From: Actinomycetales bacterium
Lineage (GTDB): Bacteria > Actinomycetota > Actinomycetes > Actinomycetales > Dermatophilaceae
DNA: 32,689 bases
Assembly (NCBI GenBank): GCA_012729695.1
Contig: JAAYCP010000214.1
Location: 1-32,689, forward strand
Direction: 5' to 3'
Part shown: positions 8,567 through 16,335 of the stretch, piece by piece
Layout of the letters: each line of letters opens with the position of its first letter
Numbering within the stretch: position 1 is the first letter of the stretch
Translations under genes and position numbers: made by a program
The notes under the pieces: generated by a model
What the model was told of the DNA's origin: nothing
Databases searched by the model: none
The model's input: only the letters and a program-made list of their open reading frames with translations

Positions 8567-8572
8567 GAGGAG
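8567..8572 (+). promoter_or_regulatory. Orphan Shine-Dalgarno-like site
   Basis: GAGGAG is placed 8 nt before an ATC codon at 8581, but no ATG, GTG or TTG is at the right distance. The 213-nt gap 8499-8711 has no other recognisable gene. See the findings. Confidence 0.2.
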
Positions 8573-8711
8573 AACCCACAATCGGTCTGACGATCGAGGA
8601 GCTGCCGGCCAGGCACGAAGACCTCGCGAGTGCGTCGCTCACGCCAAGATCACGCGCCAGCGGTATCACACGCAAGCGGTGCCTGAGCCTGAGGAAGGAA
8701 ACGAGAGCCAG

Positions 8712-9068
8712 ATGGTCGAGATCACCACAGCTGAGTTCGAGGAGGCCGTCAGCGCTGCCCTGGACGCGGTCCCGACGGCCCTGATGGACATGCTCGACAA
8801 CGTCGCGTTCTTCGTCGAGCAGGAGCCGTCGAGCGACCAACCGGACGATCTGCTCGGGATCTACGAGGGAGTCCCGCTCACCGAGCGTGACATCGGGTGG
8901 GGCGCCATGACACTCCCCGATCGGATCACGCTGTTCAAGGGCCCCCTGAGTCGGCTCTGTGAGAGCCGGGAGGAGCTCGAGGAGGAGATCACGATCACTG
9001 TGGTTCACGAGATCGCGCACCACTTCGGCATCGACGACGACAGGCTCCACGAGCTCGGCTGGGGCTGA
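8712..9068 (+). CDS. Small zinc metallopeptidase family protein (minigluzincin-like)
   Basis: This is a predicted zinc-binding protein of 118 aa from the DUF1025/minimal metallopeptidase family. The zinc and catalytic motif is HEIAHHFGIDD (HExxHxxGxxD) near the C terminus, preceded by a helical N-terminal half (MVEITTAEFEEAVSAALDAV, then MLDNVAFFVEQEPS). No signal peptide is seen, so it is cytoplasmic. The start at ATG 8712 is fixed by AGGAAGGAA at 8692-8700; a longer open frame upstream (from 8532) is Arg/Pro-rich and not family-like. It ends just before a strong hairpin and is the last plus-strand gene of the respiratory block. Its substrate is unknown. Confidence 0.88.
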   Translation: MVEITTAEFEEAVSAALDAVPTALMDMLDNVAFFVEQEPSSDQPDDLLGIYEGVPLTERDIGWGAMTLPDRITLFKGPLSRLCESREELEEEITITVVHEIAHHFGIDDDRLHELGWG

Positions 9069-9090
9069 GGTCCGACAGCGAAGACACAAG

Positions 9091-9132
9091 AAGAGCGGGG
9101 CCCTCTCCCACGAAGGAGAGGGCCCCGCTCTT
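9091..9132. terminator. Bidirectional intrinsic terminator
   Basis: A perfect 18-bp inverted repeat (9091-9108 with 9115-9132) has a 6-nt loop CACGAA. The arms begin AAGAGC and end GCTCTT, so each strand ends its stem with a short T-containing run. It sits between the convergent metallopeptidase and ctaF genes and can end both. Confidence 0.9.
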
Positions 9133-9176
9133 GCGGCCGAGATCAGCCAGTTACGTGGACCCGGCCGGACCGGCGA

Positions 9177-9593
9177 TCAGTTGGCGTGCTGACCCTTGAA
9201 GTACTCGAACGTCCAGCCGATGAGAGCCGGCACGCCGATGACGGCGCCGATGGCGAAGATCCACCAGCCCATCGCGATGCCGAGGAAGAGCAGAGCCGCG
9301 GCAAGAGCCAGCACCAGCGGCCACCAGGAGTACGGACTGAAGAAGCCGTAGTCACCCTGATACTGCTCGATGTTGCCGCGGGGGTCATCCTCCGGGGCCG
9401 GGTCGAGGCTGCGGTCCGTGATGTGCAGGTAGAACGCGATGAAGAAGAAGAAGAACCCCGTGAGCAGCAGGGCCACCATGCCGGCCGGCTCGAAACGGTC
9501 CGGAAGGTAGTTGATGCCCCAGACGGTGTAGACCGTCGTCAGGAGGATGAAGAACGCACCGAGGAAGGTGAACAGCTTGACGGAGTAGCGCAT
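9177..9593 (-). CDS. ctaF: Cytochrome c oxidase subunit IV (actinobacterial)
   Basis: This is the small accessory subunit of aa3 oxidase, 138 aa. Four hydrophobic helices are evident: KLFTFLGAFFILLTTVYTVWG, GMVALLLTGFFFFFIAFYLH, WWPLVLALAAALLFLGIAMG and WWIFAIGAVIGVPALIGWTF. The loop contains DPAPEDDPRGNIEQYQGDYG and then FFSPYSWWP, which are typical of actinobacterial CtaF. It starts 3 nt after the ctaD stop, so it is in the ctaCDF operon, and ends before the bidirectional terminator. Confidence 0.94.
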   Translation of the reverse strand: MRYSVKLFTFLGAFFILLTTVYTVWGINYLPDRFEPAGMVALLLTGFFFFFIAFYLHITDRSLDPAPEDDPRGNIEQYQGDYGFFSPYSWWPLVLALAAALLFLGIAMGWWIFAIGAVIGVPALIGWTFEYFKGQHAN

Positions 9594-9596
9594 CTG

Positions 9597-11321
9597 TCAG
9601 TGCTCCTTGCGTGCTGCGGCCAGGAGCTCGCGCCCCTCGGCGAGATCGGCACGCACGTCGTGCGGCGCCGCTTCGGGGTGGTTCAGGTCGAAGGCGGGCC
9701 GCTCGGAGCGGATCCGGACGATCTGGTCGAAGTTGTGCCGTGGCGGCGGGCACGAGGTCGTCCACTCCAAAGAGGCTCCGTAGCCCCACGGGTCGTTGCT
9801 CTCGACGAGCGGTGCGGTCTTCCACGTCTTCCAGACGTTCCACAGGAACACCAGCGTCGAGATGCCCAGCAGGAAGGCGAACACCGTCGAGATCTGGTTG
9901 AAGAAGCGGAAGCCGTCTTCCACGAGGTAGTCGGCGTAGCGCCGCGGCATGCCCCAGATGCCCAGGACGTGCTGGATCATGAAGGTGCCGTGGAAGCCGA
10001 TGAAGAGCATCCAGAAGTGGATCTTGCCGAGCTTCTCGTCGAGCATCCGACCGGTCAGCTTGGGCCACCAGAAGTAGTAGCCGGCGAACATCGCGAAGAC
10101 CACGGTCCCGAAGACGGTGTAGTGGAAGTGCGCCACGATGAAGTAGCTGTCCGAGAGGTGGAAGTCCAGGGCCGGCATGGCCAGGATGACGCCGGTGAGG
10201 CCACCGAAGAGGAAGGTGACGATGAAGCCGCAGACCCAGAGCATCGGCGTCGCCATGACGATCTTCCCGCCCCACATGGTCCCGATCCAGTTGAAGAACT
10301 TGATGCCCGTGGGTACCGCGATGAACATCGTCATGATCGCGAAGAACGGTAGGAGCACCTGTCCCGTGACGTACATGTGGTGGGCCCACACGGACATCGA
10401 GAGGGCCGCGATGGCGATCGTCGCGTAGACGAGCGTCTTGTACCCGAAGATCGGCTTGCGGGAGAAGACCGGGACGACCTCGGAGACGATCCCGAAGAAC
10501 GGCAGGGCGATGACGTACACCTCTGGATGGCCGAAGAACCAGAAGAGGTGCTGGTAGAGCATCACTCCACCGGCCGAAGGATCGTAGATGTGCGCGCCGA
10601 AGCGCCGGTCCGCGCCGACGGCCAGCAGGGTGGCGGCCAGCACCGGGAAGATGAGCAGGACGAGGATCGAGGTCACCAGGACGGTCCAGGTGAACACCGG
10701 CATCCGGAACATCGTCATGCCCGGTGCCCGCAGCGTCAGGATGGTGGTGATGAAGTTGACCGATCCGAGGATGGTGCCGAAGCCGGCCAGGCCGAGGCCG
10801 AAGATCCACAGGTCGCCACCGAGGCCGGGGCTGTAGACGGAGTCGGAGAGCGGGACGTAGGCGAACCAACCGAAGGAGGCCGCGCCGTCCGGGGTGAGGA
10901 AGCCGGAGGCGGCGATGAGTCCGCCGAAGAGGTAGAGCCAGTAGGCGAACATGTTCAGACGCGGGAACGAGACGTCCGGGGAGCCGATCTGCAACGGCAC
11001 CAGGGCGTTGGCGAACGCGGCGAACAGTGGCGTCGCGAAGAGCAGCAGCATGATGGTGCCGTGCATCGTGAACAGCTGGTTGAACTGCTCGGCGTTGTCG
11101 ACGATCTGCAGGCCCTCGGTGTACAGCTCCGCACGGATGATCAGCGCCATCGCCCCACCGATGAGGAACCAGACGAACGAGGTGATGAAGTACAGGTTCC
11201 CGATGACCTTGTGGTCGGTCGAGGTGATCCAGCGCACGACCTGGCTACCCGGCGCGGACCTCGCTCGCGCCGGTGCCTGGTCTGCGGTGCGCAGGAAGGT
11301 CGTCTCGGAGGCGGTAGCCAT
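9597..11321 (-). CDS. ctaD: Cytochrome c oxidase subunit I (aa3 type)
   Basis: This is the catalytic heme a/a3-CuB subunit, 574 aa with about 12 membrane helices. The start of the family is visible in [15 protein letters not shown] heme a ligand His is in [12 protein letters not shown]. CuB and the cross-linked Tyr are in [19 protein letters not shown], and the His pair is in [10 protein letters not shown]-pathway residues are seen in [17 protein letters not shown], and the heme a3 and a histidines in [20 protein letters not shown]. The C terminus is extended and hydrophilic (SSCPPPRH-type region). The ATG overlaps the ctaC stop codon by 1 nt, showing coupling. Confidence 0.97.
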   Translation of the reverse strand: MATASETTFLRTADQAPARARSAPGSQVVRWITSTDHKVIGNLYFITSFVWFLIGGAMALIIRAELYTEGLQIVDNAEQFNQLFTMHGTIMLLLFATPLFAAFANALVPLQIGSPDVSFPRLNMFAYWLYLFGGLIAASGFLTPDGAASFGWFAYVPLSDSVYSPGLGGDLWIFGLGLAGFGTILGSVNFITTILTLRAPGMTMFRMPVFTWTVLVTSILVLLIFPVLAATLLAVGADRRFGAHIYDPSAGGVMLYQHLFWFFGHPEVYVIALPFFGIVSEVVPVFSRKPIFGYKTLVYATIAIAALSMSVWAHHMYVTGQVLLPFFAIMTMFIAVPTGIKFFNWIGTMWGGKIVMATPMLWVCGFIVTFLFGGLTGVILAMPALDFHLSDSYFIVAHFHYTVFGTVVFAMFAGYYFWWPKLTGRMLDEKLGKIHFWMLFIGFHGTFMIQHVLGIWGMPRRYADYLVEDGFRFFNQISTVFAFLLGISTLVFLWNVWKTWKTAPLVESNDPWGYGASLEWTTSCPPPRHNFDQIVRIRSERPAFDLNHPEAAPHDVRADLAEGRELLAAARKEH

Positions 11322-12211
11322 CAGGCGTTCCCTTCAGGAATGAGGTCGAGGTCCTTGTCAAGGAGCTCTTCCATGTTGAGGTCGTTGTTGAGCAGTCCGG
11401 TCTGGCCCGCGTCGCGCAGCTCCTGCATGTGAGCCTCGTACTCCTCCGGCTCGACGACCTTGACGTTGAAGAGCATGCTGGCGTGGTAGGCGCCGCACAG
11501 CTCTGCACACTTGCCCTGGAAGGTCCCGGTCTGGGTCGGGACGACCGCGAAGCGGTTCACCCGGCCCGGAATCATGTCGAGCTTCTGGTGGAACTGGGGA
11601 ACCCAGAACGAGTGGATGACATCGCGGGAGGTCAGCACGAACTCGGTGCGCTCCCCCACGACCATGTACATCGTCGGCAGAGTCTCCTCGACCCCCTCCT
11701 GACCGGTCAGGCGGGCCTGGGTGCCGGCGAGGTGCACGTCGTCGTTGACATAGTTGAAGTCGAAGCTCCACCGCTTGCCGACCACGTTGATGACGTTGTC
11801 CGGCGGGGTGGACGTGTCGAGCAGGATCTCCTCGTCACGCGCGGTGTAGAAGAACAGCACGAGCACGATGAAGACCGGGACGATCGTGTACAGGACCTCG
11901 ATCGGCACGTTGTACCGGAGCTGCTCCGGGAGCTCGTCGTCCCCCTCACGGTGGCGGTAGGCGATCAGGCACCAGGCGAGCAGCCCCAGCACCAGCAAAC
12001 CGACCACGATGGCGGTGATCCAGGTCCCCACCCACAATCTGGTGACCCGCTCGGCTCCCTCGGTCACCCCTGGAACGAGCAGGCCGTCGGACCACGAGGC
12101 CCGGCCACAGCCGGTGAGCATGACGACACCGAGCACGATGGCACTCAATGAGGCGACCCGGCGGCCCCCTCGCCGTCGCGCGGCGGCGTCGAGACGGTCA
12201 GACCTTGGCAC
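11321..12211 (-). CDS. ctaC: Cytochrome c oxidase subunit II
   Basis: This is the CuA subunit that receives electrons from the bc1 complex, 296 aa from the chosen start. The N terminus has Arg residues, a hydrophobic stretch and a lipobox (VVMLTGC), so it is probably a lipoprotein. Two transmembrane helices anchor the cupredoxin domain ([20 protein letters not shown] and [18 protein letters not shown]). CuA ligands are in [10 protein letters not shown] and [14 protein letters not shown] (C-x3-C-x3-H). I chose GTG 12211 because GAGAGGG lies about 6 nt upstream and it gives a clean lipoprotein signal. A longer form could begin at GTG 12256. It is the first gene of ctaCDF and is divergent from the desulfurase-TusA gene. 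Confidence 0.93.
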   Translation of the reverse strand: MPRSDRLDAAARRRGGRRVASLSAIVLGVVMLTGCGRASWSDGLLVPGVTEGAERVTRLWVGTWITAIVVGLLVLGLLAWCLIAYRHREGDDELPEQLRYNVPIEVLYTIVPVFIVLVLFFYTARDEEILLDTSTPPDNVINVVGKRWSFDFNYVNDDVHLAGTQARLTGQEGVEETLPTMYMVVGERTEFVLTSRDVIHSFWVPQFHQKLDMIPGRVNRFAVVPTQTGTFQGKCAELCGAYHASMLFNVKVVEPEEYEAHMQELRDAGQTGLLNNDLNMEELLDKDLDLIPEGNA

Positions 12212-12274
12212 AGAGCACCCTCTCTCAACACGTAAACATGGCACTGTCGCAGACACACTACTCCAGCAAGGACG

Positions 12275-12302
12275 CTGACGGAGGGCAGGTCCGCGATAGC
12301 GT
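12275..12302 (+). promoter_or_regulatory. Leaderless promoter of desulfurase-TusA gene
   Basis: A -35-like CTGACG (12275-12280), a 16-bp spacer and TAGCGT as the -10 (12297-12302) end 6 nt before GTG 12309. This is the best -35/-10 pair among the leaderless promoters in the window. It lies in the 97-bp region shared with the divergent ctaC promoter. Confidence 0.6.
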
Positions 12303-12308
12303 CGTGGC

Positions 12309-13841
12309 GTGCCAGGTGTTGACCAGCTGAACCGACTACTGGACGCCGCTCAGGGGCCCCTTCACCCGGCTGCGAGAGACACGCTCATCGCCGCTCTCGA
12401 CGCCGGCTGGGCCGATCCGCGGCGCTTGTATGCGCAGGCCAGGCGGGCGCGGGCCCTCCTGGACCAGTCGCGCGAGATCATCGCGGCCGGGCTCGGCGTG
12501 CGGCCGGCCGAGCTGAGCTTCCACTCCAGCGGCCCTGCCGCCCTCGAGGCCGGCCTGACCGGGCTGCTGCACGGCCGCCGGCGCCGAGGGACGGCGCTCG
12601 TGGCCAGCGCGGTCGAGCACAGCGTCGTCCTCACGCTGGGCCGGGCGCGCGCGGCGGGGGCAGCAACCGGCCAACCGGGGTCCGGACCGCTGATCGAGGT
12701 GCCCGTCGACCACCACGGACAGGTGGACCTGCAGGACTGGGCGGCGGCGGTGGCAGCCGAGGACACGGCCGCGGCCGCCCTGCAGCACGCGAATGCCGAG
12801 GTCGGCACCCTGCAGCCGCTGGAACAGGCCTACGCGCTCGCCCGAGAGGCGGGGGTACCTCTCCTCACCGACGCCCAGGCCTCCCTCGGGCGGATCGACC
12901 CGCCGAGCACCGCCGACGTCATCGTCGGCAGCGCGGCCAGCTTCGGCGGCCCGCCCGCCGTCGGGCTCCTCGTCGTGCGGGAGGGAACCCGCTTCGCCCT
13001 GCCGGGACGGGTCCGGGAGGCGGAGCACGGCCGGGCCGAGACCGATCCGTGGGTTCCGCTCGTCCTGGCCGCTGCGGAGGCCTGGCGCCAGGTCGAGGCG
13101 ACCCGGGAGGCCGAGGAGCGCGAGGCATACGCGCTCATCGACGCCCTTCGCATCCGGCTGAGCCGGATCGAGGGCCTGGAGGTCGTCGGCCACCCCACCG
13201 ACCGGCTGCCGCACGTGCTGACCGCCTCGGCCCTCTACGTCGACGGGGAGACCGTCGTGCACGAGCTCTCCAGGGACGGCTTCCTCGTCGCGTCAGGGTC
13301 CGCCTGCACCTCCAGCACGCTCGAGCCGAGCCACGTCCTGGCCGCCATGGGTGCCCTCAGCCACGGCAACATCCGAATCACCCTCCCCCTGGCAGCGCTC
13401 TCCCCCGGCCGCGCCCAGGACTGCGCCGAGCTGCCCGCGGTCCTCGAGGATGTGCTGCGCCGGGCCAGGGCCGTGATCCACACGACCGGGAGCGGTGCAA
13501 CCGAGGTGGGCCAGGACACGCCGGAAGGGAGTCCGATGGAGGACGACTCTGCCCCTGACGAGGATGCCGCTGGCGCGGCTCAGCCCCGGACGGTGTCGGA
13601 GGACCTCTCCCGGGAGCAGCAGGCGGTCCTGGACTCGCGGGGCACCTTGTGCCCGCAGCCGATCATCGACCTGGCGCGCTGGTGGCACGCGCACCCGGAC
13701 GCGGACTCGGTCACGCTTCTTGCCGACGACGAGGCGGCCAGGGTCGATGTGCCCGCCTGGTGCCGGATGACGGGCCGGGTGCTGCGTACGGTCACTGAGC
13801 GCTCCGATGGCGGCACGGCCTACGACGTCGGCTCGAGCTGA
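12309..13841 (+). CDS. Lysine-free cysteine desulfurase-like domain fused to TusA
   Basis: A 510-aa fusion. Residues 1 to about 390 match class V aminotransferase-fold desulfurases of the IscS/NifS group. H104 (VEHSVVL) aligns with the PLP-stacking His, D188 (LLTDAQASLG) with the Asp at the PLP ring nitrogen, and C333 (ASGSACTSSTLEPSHVL) with the persulfide-forming Cys loop. The PLP lysine is missing: IscS SGHKIYGPKGIG aligns with SAASFGGPPAVG here, placing S211 at the Lys. The GATE motif and the RSGT phosphate-binding segment are also lost. The whole protein contains no lysine. After an acidic linker (about 400-435) comes a TusA domain with C448 in GTLCPQPIIDLAR and a DVPAWCRM motif. So it is probably not a normal PLP enzyme; a persulfide relay or scaffold is an inference. 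The reading frame is intact on both sides. Confidence 0.85.
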   Translation: MPGVDQLNRLLDAAQGPLHPAARDTLIAALDAGWADPRRLYAQARRARALLDQSREIIAAGLGVRPAELSFHSSGPAALEAGLTGLLHGRRRRGTALVASAVEHSVVLTLGRARAAGAATGQPGSGPLIEVPVDHHGQVDLQDWAAAVAAEDTAAAALQHANAEVGTLQPLEQAYALAREAGVPLLTDAQASLGRIDPPSTADVIVGSAASFGGPPAVGLLVVREGTRFALPGRVREAEHGRAETDPWVPLVLAAAEAWRQVEATREAEEREAYALIDALRIRLSRIEGLEVVGHPTDRLPHVLTASALYVDGETVVHELSRDGFLVASGSACTSSTLEPSHVLAAMGALSHGNIRITLPLAALSPGRAQDCAELPAVLEDVLRRARAVIHTTGSGATEVGQDTPEGSPMEDDSAPDEDAAGAAQPRTVSEDLSREQQAVLDSRGTLCPQPIIDLARWWHAHPDADSVTLLADDEAARVDVPAWCRMTGRVLRTVTERSDGGTAYDVGSS

Positions 13842-13842
13842 A

Positions 13843-13894
13843 GAGCCGCTCTCCGATCGCAGTGTTGGGCAGGTCGTTCGGGTCAGAGCGGCTC
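13843..13894. terminator. Inverted repeat spanning two convergent gene ends
   Basis: GAGCCGCTCT (13843-13852) and AGAGCGGCTC (13885-13894) are perfect 10-bp complements separated by 32 nt. The left arm begins right after the desulfurase-TusA stop and the right arm covers the aat stop. A bidirectional termination role is likely, but the loop is long and no T-tract is seen. Confidence 0.45.
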
Positions 13895-14572
13895 AGCAGG
13901 CAGGGTCAGGGCTCGCGCCAGTCGCTCGAGGTACTCCTCGCGTGGGATCGCGATGACCCCGAGCGAGGCCAGGTGCGGTGTCTGCCACTGGACGTCGATG
14001 ATCCGGCCCCCGTGCAGGAAGCGCTCGACGAGCCCGAGGAGGGCCACCTTGGAGGCGTCGCTCTCACGGTGGAACATCGACTCTCCGGCGAAGAGGCCAC
14101 CGATCATCACGCCGTAGAGCCCCCCGGCGAGGCGCCCGTCCCGCCACGCCTCGATCGAGTGCACCCAGCCGAGCAGATGCAGCTGGCGGTAGGCCTCGAC
14201 GACGTCCTCGGTGATCCACCGTCCGTCACGCCGCGGGTCAGCGCAGGCGGCGATCACCTCGTCGAAGGCGGTGTTCACACGGATCTCGAAGCGACGGGCG
14301 GAGCGGGCCAACGAGCGGGAGACGTGCATGCCCCCGGGGAGCAGGACACCGCGCGGATCAGGCGACCACCAGCCGATCGGCGGGCCGCCGTGCCGGCCCA
14401 CGCCCATGGGGAAGGCTCCGGCCCGGTATGCGGCGAGCAGCGTCCCGGGCCACAGGTCACCTCCGGCGGTGAGCAGGTCCTCGCCGGGTCGGGCGTGCCG
14501 CAGGTCGAAGCGCCACCGGGAAGGCGGCGGCTCGATCGGCGGCCACTGCGGTCCGGTGATGGCCAGGTTCAT
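13883..14572 (-). CDS. aat: Leucyl/phenylalanyl-tRNA-protein transferase
   Basis: This enzyme adds Leu or Phe from aminoacyl-tRNA to N-terminal Arg or Lys of proteins, creating an N-degron for ClpS/ClpAP. The 229-aa length is normal. Family motifs are PGEDLLTAGGDLWPGTLLA, AYRAGAFPMG, WWSPDPRGVLLP, then GRWITEDVVEAYRQLHLLG, HSIEAWRDGRLAGGLYG and GGLFAGESMFHRESDASKVA. The start is ATG 14572. A weak -10 (CACACT on the minus strand, 14584-14579) ends 6 nt upstream, and three 16-bp-spaced direct repeats lie just beyond it. It is monocistronic. Confidence 0.95.
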   Translation of the reverse strand: MNLAITGPQWPPIEPPPSRWRFDLRHARPGEDLLTAGGDLWPGTLLAAYRAGAFPMGVGRHGGPPIGWWSPDPRGVLLPGGMHVSRSLARSARRFEIRVNTAFDEVIAACADPRRDGRWITEDVVEAYRQLHLLGWVHSIEAWRDGRLAGGLYGVMIGGLFAGESMFHRESDASKVALLGLVERFLHGGRIIDVQWQTPHLASLGVIAIPREEYLERLARALTLPAEPL

Positions 14573-14597
14573 GCTGTCAGTGTGACGGCGTCGAAGT

Positions 14598-14639
14598 GAG
14601 GTGTCAGAGTAGGGAGGTGTCAGCGACGTGAGGTGTCAG
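14598..14639. repeat. Three direct repeats of GAGGTGTCAG, 16-bp period
   Basis: The decamer GAGGTGTCAG occurs at 14598-14607, 14614-14623 and 14630-14639, each start exactly 16 bp from the last. Copies 1 and 3 are identical over 14 bp (GTGAGGTGTCAGAG, 14596-14609 and 14628-14641). The array fills the 100-bp gap upstream of aat and downstream of the adenosine kinase gene. The regular spacing suggests a binding site for a multimeric regulator or a small tandem duplication. It is too short and has too few copies for CRISPR. Confidence 0.7.
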
Positions 14640-14672
14640 AGGGATGTGCACGGTCGGAGGCAGGCGCGACGC

Positions 14673-15659
14673 TCAGGGTCGCGGGCAGCGGATGTGCGGC
14701 GCGATCTCCTCGGCGGACGTCGTGCCGTAGCTGCTCCGGACCCGCTCGAGGAAGGCGGCCGTAGAGAGGGTGTACTCCTGGGTGCCCACCGTCTCGATGA
14801 CGTATGCGGCGAGCACCGAGCCGATCTCCGCGCACCGCTGGTGCGGGAGACCGTTGACCAGGCCCGTGAGGAACCCGGCCCGGAACGCGTCACCGACTCC
14901 TGTCGGGTCGAGAGGAGTCACCCCGGTGGCCACGTCGACGTGCACCGGCTCCTCCCCCTGGGTGTAGATCGTCGCGCCGTCCTTACCCTTCGTGGTGACC
15001 CGCGTGCGGACCCGGTCGGCGATCTCAGCCGCGGACCAGCCGGTCTTGATCTCGGTGAGATGTGACTCGTACTCGTTCGTGAAGAGGTAGTCGGCCCCGT
15101 CGATGAGCCGCCGGATCGTCTCGCCGTCGGCGAAGGCGAGCTGCTGGCTGGGGTCGGCGACGAACTGCAGGCCCCTCGTCCGGCACTCGTCCGTGTGCCG
15201 GAGCATCGCCTCGGGGTCGTCGGCGCCGATGAGGACGAGGTCGAGGCCCCCGACCCGTGCGGCGACCGGCCCGAGCTCGATGTTGCGCGCCTCGGCCATC
15301 GCCCCGGCGTAGAAGGTCGCCATCTGCGCCATGTCGGTGTCGGTCGTGCAGACGAAGCGCGCTGTGTGGAGGGTCTCGGAGACGTGAATCGACTCGCAGT
15401 CCACCCCGTGCCGCTCCAGCCACGAGCGGTAGCTGTCGAAGTCCTCCCCCACCGATCCGACGAGGACCGGCTGCTGGCCGAGCTGGCTCATCCCGAAGGC
15501 GATGTTCGCGGCGACACCCCCTCGACGGATCTGCAGGTCGCTGGCGAGGAAGGAGACCGAGATCTTGTCGAGCTGCTCGACGACGAGACTGTCGGCGAAG
15601 CGGCCGTCGAAGGTCATCAGATGGTCGGTCGCGATGGACCCGCAGATGGCGATGCGCAC
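14673..15659 (-). CDS. adoK: Adenosine kinase (PfkB family)
   Basis: It phosphorylates adenosine to AMP in purine salvage. The sequence strongly resembles mycobacterial AdoK/CbhK (Rv2202c as I recall): ICGSIATDHLMTFDGRF at the N terminus, RRGGVAANIAFGMSQLG, TLHTARFVCTTDTDMAQMA, GADDPEAMLRHTDECR and FVADPSQQLAFADGETIRRL. The PfkB signature and catalytic Asp are in DPTGVGDAFRAGFLTG (Asp near residue 255). Length from GTG 15659 is 328 aa. That start aligns with the mycobacterial N terminus and has TAGCCT 8 nt upstream; a GTG at 15683 would add 8 residues. A generic carbohydrate kinase is the alternative name, but the similarity favours adenosine. Confidence 0.92.
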   Translation of the reverse strand: MRIAICGSIATDHLMTFDGRFADSLVVEQLDKISVSFLASDLQIRRGGVAANIAFGMSQLGQQPVLVGSVGEDFDSYRSWLERHGVDCESIHVSETLHTARFVCTTDTDMAQMATFYAGAMAEARNIELGPVAARVGGLDLVLIGADDPEAMLRHTDECRTRGLQFVADPSQQLAFADGETIRRLIDGADYLFTNEYESHLTEIKTGWSAAEIADRVRTRVTTKGKDGATIYTQGEEPVHVDVATGVTPLDPTGVGDAFRAGFLTGLVNGLPHQRCAEIGSVLAAYVIETVGTQEYTLSTAAFLERVRSSYGTTSAEEIAPHIRCPRP

Positions 15660-15667
15660 GTTCGCAG

Positions 15668-15673
15668 AGGCTA
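15668..15673 (-). promoter_or_regulatory. -10 element of leaderless promoter, adenosine kinase
   Basis: On the minus strand TAGCCT ends 8 nt before the GTG at 15659. The strong hairpin at 15686-15725 covers the place where the -35 should be, so folding or a bound factor there could affect initiation. Confidence 0.5.
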
Positions 15674-15685
15674 CCCGATGCACGA

Positions 15686-15725
15686 CGACGGCCCGTCCCC
15701 ACGAGTGCGTGGGGCCGGGCCGTCG
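15686..15725. terminator. Strong hairpin upstream of adenosine kinase promoter
   Basis: An 18-pair stem with one T/C mismatch and a 4-nt loop (AGTG) runs from 15686 to 15725. It lies between the erpA end and the adoK promoter on the minus strand, so it can end erpA transcription. It lacks a T-tract on the minus side and overlaps the adoK -35 region. Confidence 0.6.
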
Positions 15726-15793
15726 CTCTTCAAGGGTTCAGATCCCGGCGGCGCCTCGAGGGAGGCGGTTGCCAGGGACCGGAGGTATGCGGT

Positions 15794-15831
15794 GATCGCC
15801 GAGGTCGGTCGCCGACCAGTGATGGGCGATC
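15794..15831. terminator. Compound hairpin downstream of erpA
   Basis: An outer stem GATCGCC/GGCGATC (15794-15800 with 15825-15831) encloses an inner stem GGTCGG/CCGACC (15803-15808 with 15812-15817). It begins about 50 nt after the erpA stop on the minus strand. A termination or 3'-stabilising role is plausible from position. Confidence 0.4.
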
Positions 15832-15880
15832 TGCTGACGTCGTCGGTCAGCCGAGGTGGCCGATCACCGAGGAGTGCCGA

Positions 15881-16243
15881 TCAGCTGAAGCTGTCACCGC
15901 AGGCGCACGAGGAGCCGGCGTTCGGGTTGTCGATCGTGAAGCCCTGCTTCTCGATGGTGTCGGCGAAGTCGATCGTCGCTCCCTCGAGGTAGGGCGACGA
16001 CATGCGGTCCACGACGACCTCGACACCGTCGAAGTCGCGCACGAGGTCACCGTCGAGGGTGCGCTCGTCGAAGTACAGCTGGTAGATGAGGCCGGAGCAG
16101 CCACCCGGCTGGACGCCCACCCGGAGGCGGAGGTCGTCACGGCCCTCCTGCTGCAGCAGGGACTTGACCTTAGCGGCGGCGACATCGGTGAGGATGACGC
16201 CGTGGGTGGCGGTGGCCTGGTCGGCGGTTGCCTGCTCAGTCAT
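15881..16243 (-). CDS. erpA: Iron-sulfur cluster insertion protein (ErpA/IscA/HesB family)
   Basis: This A-type carrier delivers Fe-S clusters to apoproteins, 120 aa. The three conserved cysteines are visible: one in VQPGGCSGLIYQL and two in the C-terminal SSCACGDSFS (CxC). ILTDVAAAKVKSLLQQEG and the SSPYLEGATIDFAD segment are family-typical. The start at ATG 16243 is set by AGGAC about 7 nt upstream. A longer frame from 16333 adds a non-family N terminus and is rejected. A role in maturing NadA, the Rieske protein or lipoyl synthase is likely by family but inferred. The expected order next to adoK, as in mycobacteria, is kept. Confidence 0.93.
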   Translation of the reverse strand: MTEQATADQATATHGVILTDVAAAKVKSLLQQEGRDDLRLRVGVQPGGCSGLIYQLYFDERTLDGDLVRDFDGVEVVVDRMSSPYLEGATIDFADTIEKQGFTIDNPNAGSSCACGDSFS

Positions 16244-16335
16244 GAAGTTCGTCCTAACGAGTGTGCGAGGTGGGCGCTCGGCCGAGGTGGTCCGCTGCGC
16301 ACAGGGCGCAACGTCAGGGGCAGAGCGGTTCATTC

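Noticed and set aside
8532..8711. Longer metallopeptidase start at GTG 8532
   Set aside because: The added 60 residues are Arg/Pro-rich and unlike the family; the Shine-Dalgarno site at 8692-8700 points to ATG 8712.
9186..10352. Plus-strand open frame opposite ctaF and ctaD
   Set aside because: Composition mirrors the membrane genes on the other strand; no recognisable motif.
12927..12968. A frameshift or sequencing error explaining the lost PLP lysine
   Set aside because: The alignment with IscS continues in the same frame before (D188 loop) and after (C333 loop) without gaps near S211, so a local error of the needed kind is unlikely.
14596..14641. CRISPR array
   Set aside because: Repeats are only 10 bp, spacers 6 bp, three copies and no cas gene.
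15726..15750. T-arm-like sequence GGGTTCAGATCCC suggesting a tRNA remnant
   Set aside because: Only three stem pairs, G in place of the conserved A58, no anticodon or acceptor stem and no CCA nearby.
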